A stretch of DNA of 64,000 nt, from NCBI RefSeq assembly GCF_023278565.1, contig NC_064677.1, positions 434,001-498,000 on the forward strand, in the 5' to 3' direction. The DNA is from Colletotrichum lupini. Lineage: Eukaryota > Ascomycota > Sordariomycetes > Glomerellales > Glomerellaceae. The position numbers and the translations under genes are program-made. How positions within the stretch are numbered: the stretch's first letter is position 1; the number at the start of each line of letters is the position of its first letter. Below the pieces are notes generated by a model that was not told the DNA's origin, did no database searches, and saw only the letters and a program-made list of their open reading frames with translations. This document shows, piece after piece, positions 23,255-36,529 of this stretch.

Positions 23255-26200
23255 CGCAAACCCGGCGCTTCGCACGGGAGCGCGCGATAAGGGGTTGGAC
23301 GGGGGCGAGATGTAAGGTAAGGTAGGATGAGTGAGGTAATACGGATAATGTGGGTGAATATGTGAGGGAGGCAGGGTGCGCGTGATGCGGCGGTTGTGGC
23401 TTTGCAGCAAGCGGCGCGCCGCAAAGCAGAGAAAAATTTCGCGGGGGGGCGCTGGTGGGAGAGCTGCGGCGCGCACACGCCATTCGGACCGGCCCCACTG
23501 TCCGGAACGGGGAATCGAATAGGGGGCTGAGCCAATTGGCTTTCGGGCGTCGCCGCTGGGTTTCCCTTGCATTCTTTACAGATACACCCATGCCTACTAC
23601 CTTAGTCTCGACTGTGTATTCGTAGGTAGTGCTACGGTGTATTGCATCTCTTTACCTCAGCTACGACTTGAATGGCAAGGCAAGGGGGGAGAAGGGCTCC
23701 GCTCAGGGCTAGATTTCTTGGTCTGCTTTAGAAGGGACCTGAGAAGCTTACGCTTGTGCGGCTGGGATCACATAGGGCTCTTATGCGCCGTCTCAGGGGT
23801 GGACCCTCCCGTTTCGCTGCTGGGGAAGCCCCCATGGGCCATAGCTCGCTCGATGGACCGTCTGTGGGTTGCCTCCGGCTTTGGATGCCGAACTTTCACG
23901 CTACGGAGGCCATGATGGATTAACAGTACTCATTGTGATGCAATTCCTATGAGAACTATAGTCGGTCTCTAGTGTTGCTATTCCCATCGCTGGTTTTGTC
24001 GGTTTATGAGGTCCAAGTAAGCACTGCCCTTCTGCAGTCGTCGTATTTCCGGGGAGATAGGGGATCCAACAGACCATGAACAATCAAGTTACTGACTTAC
24101 TCGAGCTGGCGGCTACAAGGCAAGTGACACTTCCAAGTTCCGATGACAGCTCCGTTCCCGGTTCATCCTGGATCGACCAAGATTACCGTTGCAGTGAGAT
24201 TCGCTCTCAGACCTCGTTCGTCCCTCTGGAATTGATCATCGATCTGGTGTGCCACGTCAACTCGCCTCCAATACCCAAGTACTCCCGAGACCCTGGAAAG
24301 TTCAAAATAGCTTTATCTTTAGGATCCGTCATCCTAGAATGTTTCAAAGCTTTAGCCGAATTATAAGACGGATCATATTATCTCTCATCACGCCTTTGAT
24401 CCTGGCTTGAAAGATTGGTGGAAGAACATCTTTGACCTCTCATGTATCATCGTGGCCAAGTTGTTTTTTGTCGAAGATGAAAAGAAATTGCTAAACGGAA
24501 GCCAACTTCCGTAAAATGGCACTTTGTTGGCAATGAAGAAGAAATTCGATGAAACCTCCTGAAGATCATTGGAATCACATGTACTCGTAGCCTCTGTCGA
24601 ACATTACCTTTGGCACGCAGAGTCTAGGTTGAAACGGCAAATCCCGCTACGGGGAGACAAGAAGCTGAAAATCATCATCTAAAGAAAACCCGCAAACGGG
24701 GCAACTATTGGATGGAGAAACTTTAGTTGTCGATCTGAACATGGCTTCATATTCTCCGTAATGGTGTGATGCTCCAGAGACTGCCGTCAATTATGCTTCA
24801 ACTGCACGAGGCTAAAGCTCTACACAGATAATACCACGGTACAAACACCAATGATTGGCGTGAAAGGCGGACACTTGCAAACAGCTCCGACCCATGTCTC
24901 GTCAATTTGATCCCACATCTCGGTTGATCGACGCTTCTTGGTGAGCTTGAATCAAATTGATTGTGGTGTACGTCGCCCTGTTGGAGTAAATCAAGCTAAC
25001 GGTTTCATCGACTCTGCAACTCCACTGAAGCATCTTACTACAACTGGATACAATGACTGGAGCACGTCAATCCCAATCGGGATGAGCCTTTCGAAAACCA
25101 GCTCAACTTTGTGACGAACATGTTCCCTTCCAAGAATAGATGCACGCAACATACGTACGGCAGGCTGAGAACATCAGGCTCAGAGGTGCGTACGCAAACC
25201 TAAAGCTGGACAACTGGCTGGTAGGGAGCTGAGAGTCCACGTCATCGAGGCAAGCTCCATTGTAAGGGAGCATAGGGGGGGCGATGGCATCTTCCGTAGT
25301 TTCTAGCGCTTCTTTTCCCAGCCTGTCTCACTCCCTTTGATCTCGCTTTGAGTCACAAACACGCAAATGCTAGTTCTTCTTTTTCCCTGCCTCAAGGGTC
25401 TGGTGCATGACAACTCCGAAAACTCCCTTTTGGGAAACTTCGGCCATCATCGTCCGATGTTTGTACAATATGCAAGCAATTTGGAGGATAAAGTCGCCAA
25501 AAAAGTGACAATTGGTGTCAACGCAAGCCATTCCGTCGCCACATTCCTCAAAGCGGTCGACTAACCCGCCCCTGGCCCCGGGCCACCGGCGCAGCCCTTC
25601 GGGGCGCTACCCGGGATCCTAATTCGGGAAGTGGGCGGGCTTGCGTGTCCCAGCCCCAAGGGCTGTCTCGGGAGAGCTTTTTTGGCCTGTTTGTCCCTGC
25701 ATAGGATTAGGGGGCCAGAACAACTTGTCAGTGACAGGCGTTAACAGCGTCGAAACCAGACGTTTCGAAACAAACGGTCTCTCAAGGCCAATCGTTACCA
25801 AACTTTCAGACGCACTAGACCCGACGAACACCTCCTGTAGTCCCCCGTTGCTGGATACTACCAGGCCCCAAAGTGGCTTACTGTGCTGTGTAAACCCTGG
25901 TGTCCCTTGTCGGGGCTTCATGGAGCCATCTCACTCAACTTGACACCGCCCTATCGCGGCTGGGCCAACGATGAACCAAGACGGAAAGCCGCGCAAGCAG
26001 ACATGCCACAGCATACTATGTTCAGTCAAGCATTGGAACAGCTCCCCACAGTGACAATGGGGCTTTTCTCCGTGCTTTCTCGAGAGTCGATCATAGCGTC
26101 ACGGAATATTCCCTGACGGGCCCAGCCCGCGATGGAGCCACTGGGACATCGAATTGCGGAGCTGAGCCGCGTTGTCGTCAACTCCTCGACTCGAAGACGT

Positions 26201-26483
26201 GCTGAGCATGTCACTTGGGTGTAAGTCGAGAAACTCGAGCTAAACCATCCCGTCATCGGCGTCAGTATAGTACCTATCGAAAGAAGATATAAACGCATCG
26301 GATATCCAACTAATCCAGACTCTTCTTTTCCTTCTCATCACCACACTCATCTCATCTTATCTCTTCTGCATCTTCTTTCTTTTCCTCAACAACCTCACTT
26401 GTTCTACCGCAACCCCCCTTCTTTCTTTTTTTAACTCGACCTCACCCTTTTTTTCAACAACTTCACTTCAATCATTCGCCAGG
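23255..26483. other. 3.2-kb intergenic region without a confident gene
   Basis: The left end holds the P450 leader. Several open frames exist (23637-23915 +, 24076-24366 +, 25641-25943 +, 25883-26116 +), but none shows a domain, signal peptide or plausible exon chain. A short GC-rich stretch at 25565-25640 stands out from its surroundings. The right end is the promoter of the proline-rich secreted protein. Confidence 0.5.
26288..26483 (+). promoter_or_regulatory. TATA box and CT-rich leader of the proline-rich secreted protein gene
   Basis: TATAAA at 26288-26293 is followed by a strongly pyrimidine-rich tract (about 26318-26470, many CTTCTTT and TCATCTC runs) up to the ATG at 26484. This layout is typical of highly expressed filamentous-fungus genes. 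Confidence 0.55.
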
Positions 26484-27848
26484 ATGCGTTCCAACCTCAT
26501 TTTCGCCCTTGTTACCGCCATCGCGGCCATCAGCTCAGCGGCGCCGGCGCCCCAGGCTTCTGGTGCGCCCCCGTCCGGCACTGGGCTGGCCCCCCCGCCC
26601 CACGGCAGTGGAGCTCCCCCGAGCGGCACTCCTCCCCCGCGCCCTTCCGGCACCGGCCTGCCTCCCAGCGGTGCCCCACCTTCCGGCACACCCCCGGCTC
26701 AGCAGCAGCGCCGCTTCCGTGGCATGATGAACCGTCGCCAGAACTCTGCCCTGCCCTCTGGGCCCCCGCCCTCCGGCGCACCTTCCGGTGCTCCCCCGAG
26801 TGGCACTCCCCCTCCTCGCCCCAGCGGCGTCGCTCAGCCCAGTGGTGGCGGCCACGGCGGCTTCGGTGCTCAGGAGGCCGGTGCACCTCCCTCCGGCGTT
26901 CGCCCGAGCGGTCCTCCTCCCTCGGGGGTTCCTCCCTCTGGTGCTCCCCCCAGCGATGCACCCGCTCCTACCGGCAACGCCAAGCGTGCTGAGCCCTCCG
27001 GTGCTAAGCCGTCTGGACCTCCTCCTTCCGGCGTTCGCCCCAGCGGTCCTCCCCCGAGCGGCGCACCCCCCTCCGGCCTTCCTCCTTCGGGCCCTCCACC
27101 TAGCGGTGCCCCTGCTCCTACCGGCAATGCTCGCCGCGCCGAGTCTGCTCCCGCAGGCCCTAAGCCTACCGGCCCTCCCCCGTCCGGAGTGAAGCCTTCC
27201 GGTCCTCCTCCTTCTGGCGCTCCTCCTTCAGGTGCCCCGCCTTCTGGAGCTCCCCCCTCTGGTGCTCCCGCTCCTACTGGCAATGCTCGCCGTGCTGAGT
27301 CTGCTCCCCCGGCCAAGCCCTCTGGCGAGTCTGGACCTCCGCCTTCAGGAGTTCGCCCCAGTGGCCCTCCTCCCTCTGGTGCTCCTCCTTCTGGTGCTCC
27401 TCCCAGCGGCGCTCCTAAGCCCACCAACGCCAAGCGCGCTGACGAGTCTGCCCCCGCCGGTCCTAAGCCTACCGGTCCCCCGCCTTCTGGAGTGAAGCCT
27501 TCCGGCCCCCCTCCCTCCGGCGCTCCCTCCGGTGCTCCCGCTCCTACCGGCAATGCTCGCCGCGCCGAGGACGCCGCTCCTACCGGTACCAGGCCCACTG
27601 GCGCTCCTCCTTCCGGTGCTCCCCCCTCCGGCGCCCCTTCTGGAACTCCTCCCCCTAGACCTTCCGGTGCTCAGGCCGAGGGTGCTGCTCCCTCCGGCGC
27701 TCCTCCCTCTGGCACCCCTCCTCCTCATCCCAGCGGTGCTCAAGCTGAGGGTGCTGCTCCTAGCGGAACCCCCCCTCCCAAGCCTACCGGCACTCCCACC
27801 GGCCCTCCTCCTTCCGGAGCTCCTCCCGCTCCTACCCAGAGCGCCTAA
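26484..27848 (+). CDS. Secreted Pro/Ser/Gly-rich repeat protein with regularly spaced Kex2 sites
   Basis: A single exon of 454 aa. Residues 1-19 form a clear signal peptide (MRSNLIFALVTAIAAISSA). The rest is built from PPSGAPPSG-type units with no Tyr and few Phe residues. Dibasic sites occur at residues 167-168, 217-218, 269-270, 317-318 and 359-360, always in the frame Asn-Ala-(Lys/Arg)-Arg-Ala-(Glu/Asp), so they repeat every 42-52 residues. Two more Arg-Arg sites lie at 76-77 and 84-85. Lys-Arg or Arg-Arg followed by Ala-Glu is the classic Kex2 plus dipeptidyl-aminopeptidase arrangement, so the precursor is probably cut in the Golgi into several Pro-rich peptides of about 45 residues. That resembles fungal Kex2-processed repeat proteins. 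The lack of tyrosine argues against an ustiloxin-like RiPP precursor. It could instead be an uncut cell-wall mucin-like protein. Confidence 0.85.
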   Translation: MRSNLIFALVTAIAAISSAAPAPQASGAPPSGTGLAPPPHGSGAPPSGTPPPRPSGTGLPPSGAPPSGTPPAQQQRRFRGMMNRRQNSALPSGPPPSGAPSGAPPSGTPPPRPSGVAQPSGGGHGGFGAQEAGAPPSGVRPSGPPPSGVPPSGAPPSDAPAPTGNAKRAEPSGAKPSGPPPSGVRPSGPPPSGAPPSGLPPSGPPPSGAPAPTGNARRAESAPAGPKPTGPPPSGVKPSGPPPSGAPPSGAPPSGAPPSGAPAPTGNARRAESAPPAKPSGESGPPPSGVRPSGPPPSGAPPSGAPPSGAPKPTNAKRADESAPAGPKPTGPPPSGVKPSGPPPSGAPSGAPAPTGNARRAEDAAPTGTRPTGAPPSGAPPSGAPSGTPPPRPSGAQAEGAAPSGAPPSGTPPPHPSGAQAEGAAPSGTPPPKPTGTPTGPPPSGAPPAPTQSA

Positions 27849-28868
27849 ATAGCTCTCTCGCTAGAGAGTCACGAAGACGATCATCAACGATAGACTTGAA
27901 GTCATCGGTTCAGCCCGCACAGCAGTAGCGAATTTGATACCATCTTGAGTCTGGCTTTGTCTTACCAGGAGACATTGGGCCATGGCTGTCAAGCATTGAG
28001 AGCAGAGAAAGAAAGAAAGGGTGGATGTTGACACGAGACATGGGACAGTTGACGACGATGGCGGTGATCACTTGGCTAGTCATTTTTGCTTTGTAGATAT
28101 TGGTTGAGATTTTTGTGGGCATTGTATCATAGCATTTCTTTGAGAAAATCTGAGAATAACAGCGCTGTTACTCGAAATGGCTTCTTCCCTTTTTGGCTAC
28201 TTTACTATGCAATGATGACCCAATTGATGTTGAACTGCACTGAACTTGTGGATACATCCTTAAACTGTTGCTTGAAGGTTCCCGGTTTTGTCCTACGCGT
28301 GGCTAGCAAAATTGGGTTACGACGAAAAGATAAAGTCTCAGCTCTATCCGTACTGCATTGTGGAATAAGAGGAAAAGGTAGGAGGGTCGTATTGCCAGCC
28401 GTTGTACTAATACATGCAGTCATCAAGGGGCACCGGAATATCAAACTCTTCTCGTCTTGCATGATTGGTAGAACGGTACGAATTCCTGATTTACAGGGGA
28501 CCTGGTTGTCAGCTTGCATGCATGCGCCAGGGGTAACAACCCATATCACATGGCATCATTGGATCCTTCGATTCCTTCAGTGCGATAGCTGGCGGCTGTC
28601 GCAGTCCAGCTCGGAATCTGGCTAGGGTTTCCAGAGACACAATAACAAGCCCATCAGGCCATGTTCCAGGCAGCAGGCTTAGCCAAAACTCAAAAACTTT
28701 AAGATAGACACTATCCTCGCAAAATACGCTAGGGAAGAGGTTCCTTCGCGTTGTGGGCTTGACATCTTTAATGATCCCTTCATGAATAACCTTCCACGAC
28801 CCTAGGTTCTAGCTCCCGCAAACGAGCAGCCCTGACTCGGACGATCGCGCAGTTCAATAGTATCGACA
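27849..28868. other. Intergenic, no confident gene
   Basis: About 1 kb between the repeat-protein gene and the DUF3176 gene. The open frames at 28086-28625 (+) and 28205-28549 (-) overlap on opposite strands and show no domain. Confidence 0.5.
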
Positions 28869-29840
28869 ATGATTTCTCGAGCTCATCGGTCGACGAACGG
28901 CCCGCAGAAGGATGAGCTGATCCATCAAGATGAGGCAGGGCATCGAACTTCTCACAAAACCGTGCCCAAAGTCGTGGAATCTCATCTGGGTGACTATGAC
29001 ATTTTACCAGCCAGAGAGAACACCCTTGACAGCGTGGGGGAGCCTCACACATACTCGACTTTGAGATGGTGGTACATGGAAATAGGATGTTGTTTTCTCG
29101 CCGTTGCAAGTCTCGTCGCTCAGGCAATCGTCCTGTGGCAGTACGATGGCAAGCCGCAAGATGCATGGCCAAGCACGATCCTGACCCTCAACGGTCTGAT
29201 CGCCATTCTGTCTACCGTCTGCCGCGCGACCTTCATGATTGCTGTGGGTGCCATTCTCAGCCAGGCGAAATGGAATCATTTCTCTGGAAAGAAGGGTGGA
29301 TACCATAGACTGGATGACTTTACGTTGATCGACGACGCCTCGAGAGGTTCATGGGGTAGCTTGCAGTTGATGTGGAGGTTCAAGGGAGCGTAGGTCTTGA
29401 ATCGTATTAATTACACCAGAAATCTACCAAGGCTGACAACCCGGATCTTAGGCACATTGCTTGCGTTGGAGCTGTGTTGACAATGTTGTCCCTTGCTTTG
29501 GGCTTCTTCTCCCAGCAACTGATCACTTTGAGGATAGACCAGGTTATAAGCAACACGCAAGGCCAAGCAGGTACCGTTGCCAGAAGTCAATGGGCAAGCA
29601 CGGTGTCGGGATACTCAAACTCTTGTAAGTCGCTCTCTTCTAGAGTTGGAGACGCAACTCTTCTATTCGTCGCATGATCATAACACTTTATGTTTTCCCA
29701 GGGGACCCCCTATCACCCACGAAACTTGCCATGTACACCGGATTCATGTCTACGGAAGTCAACTTGCCGCAAGTGACCTGCCCCACTGGTAACTGCACTT
29801 GGCCCATCGTTACGACCGTCGGTGTCTGCGGCTCCTGTGT

Positions 29841-29845
29841 CGACC
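29841..29845. repeat. Target-site duplication CGACC, left copy (Copia B)
   Basis: CGACC directly abuts the TGTTGG start of the left LTR and is repeated at 36756-36760 after the CCAACA end of the right LTR. This proves an integrase-type insertion at this point. Confidence 0.95.
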
Positions 29846-30071
29846 TGTTGGTATACACGTAGGCAGGTCAGACCTTTTGGGTCGCGACTAGGTCAATAGG
29901 TCAGTATAGGTCTATTGCGTGTGTGTAGGAGGGGAAGATCGTAGGCAGAGCCCGCGGTCCCTCAGTGGGTATAGGTAGGTGGAAGGGTCCGTCTGCACGG
30001 GCCTAGACTGCCTACCTACCACCCCTACCTAACTACCTAATAGGGCCCCTTTTCTACCTCGTAATCTAACA
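29846..30071 (-). repeat. 3' LTR of Copia copy B
   Basis: A 226-bp repeat, starting TGTTGGTATACACG at its outer edge and ending CTAACA at its inner edge. The outer part is unmutated; the inner edge shows RIP changes relative to the right LTR (CCAACA to CTAACA). Confidence 0.93.
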
Positions 30072-33000
30072 TTAGCAGTCTTCTACTTTTATAGTAGAAA
30101 AGGCTAGAATAGGGGCTGGGTCCCCCGCTAGCGAGAACTAGTAGTAGAATCTATAGTTAATCCCCTATTCGGAAGTACCTAAAGCCGTATACTAAAATTT
30201 TAGTATAGCTTTTATTATAATTATTTATATAGAAATTTTAGTATCCCCTCTTTTTAATTACTTCTTAATCCTCTAATATATATAATCTATATACCTAAAC
30301 TCCTCGGAAATCGTTAAATTTAGCGTAGTTAAAAAAGAGCTTTTTATTAGTTTAATTACGCCCCGAACACGTGCGTTTCTCTCTAAGCCGAAGCCCGAGA
30401 GGCGTATACGTTCGCTAGACGACTTACTACCTATAATATATTACTATTTTAACTACGTATTACCTATCCTTCTATTTTAACTATAATAATTCCTTTGCTA
30501 ACGAATCGTTTAAGGGACTTGTTTGGTATGCTCTTTATAAACCCGTTAGCTAGGTTATCGTCGCTACTAATCTAACGGATCTTATAAAGCTCGTAGCGTT
30601 TATATAATTACCTAAGTATTATAATATCTATTATAAGGCGCTTTTCCTTCGTAATGCCTAGCTTAACGAGGTATTTATATAGTAAGTATAAATCTATATA
30701 GACCATAGTAGAGATCTTCGGAACGTCGAGTTATTTAGTAATAAGGTCTAGGGTAGTTAAGATAGTATGGGCGACGTTAATACCTACGACTATTCTATAA
30801 ACCTCTAATATTAATACGCTCTAGGTAATCCTTTTGCTCTTCGTAAAGCTATAGTAAATAATGTTATTATTAATCGTAAAGCTCTCGTTAGTCTATTCTT
30901 TATTCGTAAGGATAATAATATAACCTAGCTATGAGGTATAATTAGCGTTATTTACGAATAACCTATTTATAAAGACGAAGAGTTTAGCTATAGTTAGATC
31001 TAATAATATAAATATAAGCCCTCGGTCTAAGTGTTTTATTTACTATTTAATATAACGGTTTAGTATAGCGTAGTTAGTAAACGACGGATCTACTTAGTAT
31101 TAAGCGGTAAACGACGTATTAAAAGCTGCTTCTAGTTAGTAAATTAATATAATATAAGCACCTCGAGCTCGCTACTTAACGAATTATTATTTAGCGTCTA
31201 ATACTAAGGGGTTAACTTACTTAAGCTTCTTTTCTTAGTTCTTCTATCTAAGCACTATATTAATACTTTTTAATAAAATAATCCCGCCGTTAAAAATAAG
31301 CGGCTCGTTAGCCGATAGTTACTATTTTAGTTTAGTTAGTAGCTTAGCGCGCTTAAGCTCGGTTTCTTTTTTCTAACTAAAAGTCTTATCTAATAATCTA
31401 ATAATATTATCGGTCTATATACTAATAATACCGAATAATCCGCTTTCTCCTATCGAGACTAATAAGCATAGATCGAACGTAAATATTATTATCTAGAGTA
31501 TCTTTAAATAATACTTACTATATATTACCTACTAATAAGTACTAGATTCTACGAGACCGTATAGTAGCTATATAACGTATAGAATAGTACCCTTAGGGTA
31601 TAAATAACGGATCTAAGCTAGTAATTAAGTAAAAACCTTACGGCGAAGAGGTTAGCTCGATTATATATATACTTAGGTAATATCTCGTAGCTAGATAACA
31701 TAGCCTTCCCAGATTAGGGTCGGGGCTAGGGCGAGGATTAGATATTAACTAGTTCTTTAAATTATTAGCGACTACGTAAGGATCTCCTTTTTCCTCTTAT
31801 TATTATACCCTTATATAACTAAGTAAGACTTTTTAATAAAGTTAAGTCCTAGGTTTTTAATCTCGTTAATAAATCGAGACTTAAATATCTTTATATCCCT
31901 ATATTTAGGGCTAAGTTAAACGAATTTAATTACCCCTCTCTCTACTAGTCCTAAAAGCCCTTTATTAGTAAATTTTATAAAAAGTGCTCTTAGGGTAGTA
32001 ATAATGCCCTTACTACAGAGCTTAGTAACTAGCTTAAGATTTACCTCCTCTTTAAATATAAAATAGGTCGTAATTATAAAAGTATTACCGTAGCCGCGCT
32101 ATATTAATATTTTTTTAGTCCTCTTACTCCGTAATAGAGGGTCGTCGTTAATTACGACGACGATCTCGTCGAGGACTTTATTTATAGCGGCGCTACTATT
32201 AATTAGCTAGTTAATTACGGGGATTAGTAAGCGGTCGACGTGCTCTATTATTATAACTAGCGGCTCGGGGTCGACCTCCTTTAAGTACTAGGGTTTAATT
32301 ATAGTAGCCCGGAAGCTTATTAGGCCGTGAGGTAATTTTATTACGTAAATAGTACTATTTATTAAGACGAGCTTAAATAGGCCTTTCTATCCCTTACCTT
32401 CTCGCTAGACTTTAATGTCTAACTATAGTAGTAGATTAATAATATAGGAGATATTTAGTCCGTTTCGAGTAGCTAGTGCCTCGCTCACTTACTTATTAAT
32501 ATAAAGTCTGCGGACTTCTTTTATTACTTTTTTAATTATTTCTATACGTTAAGTAATATCTAGCGACGGTAGAGATTCGTTAGAAGTACGTAAAAAAGCT
32601 CCGAAGACGAGGAGTATAGGAACGAGGCTATTTAGGCTAATTATATCGTTAACTACTTTAATTACGGCCTAAAGTATAGCCTCCGCGCTTATTAATAGGC
32701 ACTTATTTTAAATAATATCGTATACCTTTTTAAGTACTACGTAGTATCTCTTAGCCTTATTAATATTATTATAAGCTTTAATAAGTACTTTTTTAACTTT
32801 AATAAGTATAGATCTAATAGAGGATTTAAACTCTACGGCGCTAAAGTTCTTATTAATATCTATAATAATCTAGTCCGGCGGACTAAGGTAGACGTTAATT
32901 TAATATAGCCGAAAAGCCTCTTATATATACTTCGTAGTTATATCCGTAAGGAACCTTGCCGTTTAGAAAAAAGTAGTAGTATCGACGACGTAAAGCACTA

Positions 33001-36000
33001 GTTAGTTAGTACCCTTATAATTTATTAAGTATATTACGTTAATTACGACTTTATAATTAAAATCGTAATTATCTCGTAAAGTGAATTTAAATTAGCTAGG
33101 GGTAGTAGCGTTAAGTTAGTATTATTAGTAAATCTTCGTAAGCTTCTCGAGGGCTGCGATTTTTATATTATTACTAAACTACTAGAGTAGCTTTAAAAGA
33201 CGAGGAACCGAAGGGTAGCTAAAGCGCCGATATAAGCGGCGTAATTCGCCCTCCGTTAGGTAGTTAGTAATAGCTTTCTTATCGTTAAGGAGCAAAAGCT
33301 AAGGGTATCCCTATTTGCGAATAATAGGTACTATAATATCTCCCTTAACTAGTAGGTTATTAATATTATTAAAGTATACTCCTAGCTTATCTATATCCCT
33401 TAGGTAGTATAAGAAAGGAGTGTTAGTTAATAAAACGTAAAAAGTAATATTACTAAATAGGGTACTAACGACTATAGATCTTAATAACCTTACGGGTTCG
33501 CTATTACTAAATCGAATGCCTACTTCGCCGGCTCTAGAGGTATTAAAAGTAACTTCGGGTCGTCGCTATTATAATACGAGGAATTAAGGGTGGCCCGTAG
33601 TTAAGAATTCTATAGCGCCAGTATTAGGTATAATACCTTAAAAGTCCCCTAATAAGTACCTCCTATTTAATAAAAAAGAGGTTACTAGTTCCGTAAGTTT
33701 AGTTAACTCGTTAATAAAAGTAGTACTAGTAAAGCTATGCTCTATTACCTAAGTAGCGAGGATATTTATAAGGGTTCTATTACTAGCGGTAGTCGTAAGG
33801 AATGCTATTAAGATCTAGACTTCGTTTTTATAATTATTTTTATAGTTAAAGTCGAGGCTATTAAAGTATTAAATTATAGTATTATTATCGTCGTTATCGG
33901 TAGGGGCGGTTCCCTTATAAAAGGCGAGGAACTATAAGTATAAGCTTAGTATAGATCTCTTATTTCTTTCCTTACTATCTTTATACTTCCTATATACCTA
34001 ACGTCGCTCTTTTTCTAAGTACTTAGTTAACTAATAGCTAGTTTTATAATAGACGAAACACTTTTTGTTAGTAGTGCCGCGGCCGCGTTAATTCCGTTTA
34101 TTAAATCGGGTCTTTTTACTAAAGCTATTATAAGTGCGGTCGGTTTAGTAAGTAGCGGGGACCTCTTCGTTATAAGTACTATTTTAGAGATATTACTACT
34201 TACTACGGTCGCGCTCTCTCTCTATAGTATTAATCGAAGTACTAAGCTAGTAGTAGATATTAGTAAATATAAGTACTAGATTAAGCATAGTAAGTCTATA
34301 TTCTAATACACTACTTACGTAGTAGAGGAGTTAGTCGCTTATATTAAAGACAGATCCCTAGGTAGCTAGTGCCTCGTAGAGGATTATAATATAGTTAATT
34401 AGCGCTTATAGAATCTATTAGTTCGACTTACCTAGGTTCTCGCGAACTATAGAGTACTAATAGAGGTTATAGAGCTTAGCGAGGTAGTTCTAACGGCTCG
34501 TAGGCGGCTCGAAGTATTCTTAAGTCCTCTAGTATATTACGTCGAAGCTAAGCGGGTTAGAGGCACTACTAAGTTAGTTAAAGTAAAAGGTTAATGCCCT
34601 TTTCTTAAGTATATTTAGGAAAGTACTAGAATAGTATTATCCACTAATTCCCGCCCGTTAGTATAGTACTTTAAAAATCCGAAGCTTTTTACTAAAAATA
34701 TTATACTTCTTATTATTATACTTATTCTTATTATCGTAGAGCTTAGCGAGGTTAATTAATTAGTAAATATCGGGTATAATATCGTCTTTAGTTTTTATAT
34801 TAAAATATAGTATCTAATAAGGTAGATTTTATTATTAAGTAATAATAACTTTATTCTCTAGTTCTTTCTCCTCTTCTTCTTAAAGAGGCGGTAGGTCGGT
34901 CGGTTAATAGCGAGGCTAAGGTCGGAATCTTAATTACTAAGATTAAGCGAGTTAGGGTTATAAAGATTCCCTTACTATCTCTTTAGCTTATTAAATAAGA
35001 TTATTAGTATTTACTAACTATAGGAGTAGTAAGTAAAGGAAGTAAGGATCGTAATATAATATATTAAAGTATTTAGTACGGCTACGGTAGGCTACGATCT
35101 CTTTAAAAGTCTAAGTAAGGAAGTATTAAGTATTAAGGGCACTAGCGATCTTTTCTATTATTTAACTACGATCTCTAATTATTAAATTAATACCGTTATT
35201 TATAAAGAAGTCTCTTAGCTTCCTAAGAATCGCACTTTTTACTCTTAAGAAGTCCCCTACCTCCTAGCTTTAGAAGTCGGTCTTAAAGTCCTTCTATAGC
35301 TCCTCGCCCGTTAAGCCGTCTCAATAGTAATATCTTATTATATAGAGGATAAAAGTATTAAGCTTTTTATTATTTATAAGGGCAGGTATAATATTAAATA
35401 AGCCCTATTAGGTTAGGTTAACGTAGTCTTACTAGCGAATTAGAATTAGTTATAGTTCCGTAATTTAAGAGTATAGGTAGGCTAGAGGTAATATTAACTA
35501 ATCGTTAGACTCTTTTTACTTATTACTAGGGCCGGCGGTTATTATAGTATATTTACGAAGTAAGTTATATAATAAAAGATTACCGTGGGATATAATTATC
35601 GTATTATAATTATAATATAATATTAGTTAGGTTAAAAAGAGTAGTAGGTCGGTTATAGCGATCGTTTTAATAGCGGTGAGCGGGCTACTATTACTAGTTA
35701 GAAAATTCTGTTCTTTTAACGAGGTATATAAATAGAAGGTTACTAAGGTCGGCAAAAGGTCGTAAAAAGGGAAGAAAGGCCTTTTGCGACCGTACTTCTA
35801 ATAGTAAATAGAAGATTCCGTCGGCTACTAATTAGCAATTCCTTTTAATACTTCTCGTACCTTATTTTATTAGTCTAGTCTCGGAGCTTTTATTAAGTTA
35901 AAAGGAGGTGGATTTATTAGTAATATAAAATAGATCCCTATTACTAATACTATTAAGATCTTTTCCTTTCCTTAGTATCTTAGAATACTTTACTATTAGC

Positions 36001-36529
36001 AAGAGATTTACTATTAACATACTTATAATTCCGAAGGTCTTACTATTACTAAGCGCTAGCACGCTAGCGATCGTCGGATTAATCTCTTAGTAGTTAATCT
36101 CCTCTTACTTATTACTAGTTTAAAATAGCGCTTAGCTATAATATATTTAAAATAAATTCCTCTACGAGCGGTTCGATTAAAGGGAAGTTAGTAATAGTAA
36201 TAAGGCTAGTAAAAATAATATTAATAGTAGAGGCGAGGTTAATAGTAATAGTAAAGTAGTTAATCTTTTTATAGTAGTAGTCTTAGTAAAAGAGATCGTA
36301 TATAATAAAGCGCGCTCTTAACGGCCCGTAACTAGTTAATTAGTCGTCGGCTAGCGGTAGTAGAGGAGAGCTAAAGTAGTATAAACTAGGCCGCTTATTA
36401 TTAATTAGATAGATAAAACTAAGTTAATAAGTTAGAATAGCTAGCGAGGTAGGTCGAGGCTATCTTTTCTACGGTTATATCCTTACTAACTTGCGGTAGA
36501 AATATATATATAATTTAACTACTAATTAG

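Noticed and set aside
26870..27598. Gly-rich minus-strand open frame inside the proline-rich gene
   Set aside because: It mirrors the PPSG repeats of the plus-strand gene, which has the signal peptide, promoter and Kex2 sites.
26484..27848. Ustiloxin-like (dikaritin) RiPP precursor
   Set aside because: The Kex2 repeats fit, but the protein has no tyrosine and no DUF3328 oxidase gene is nearby.
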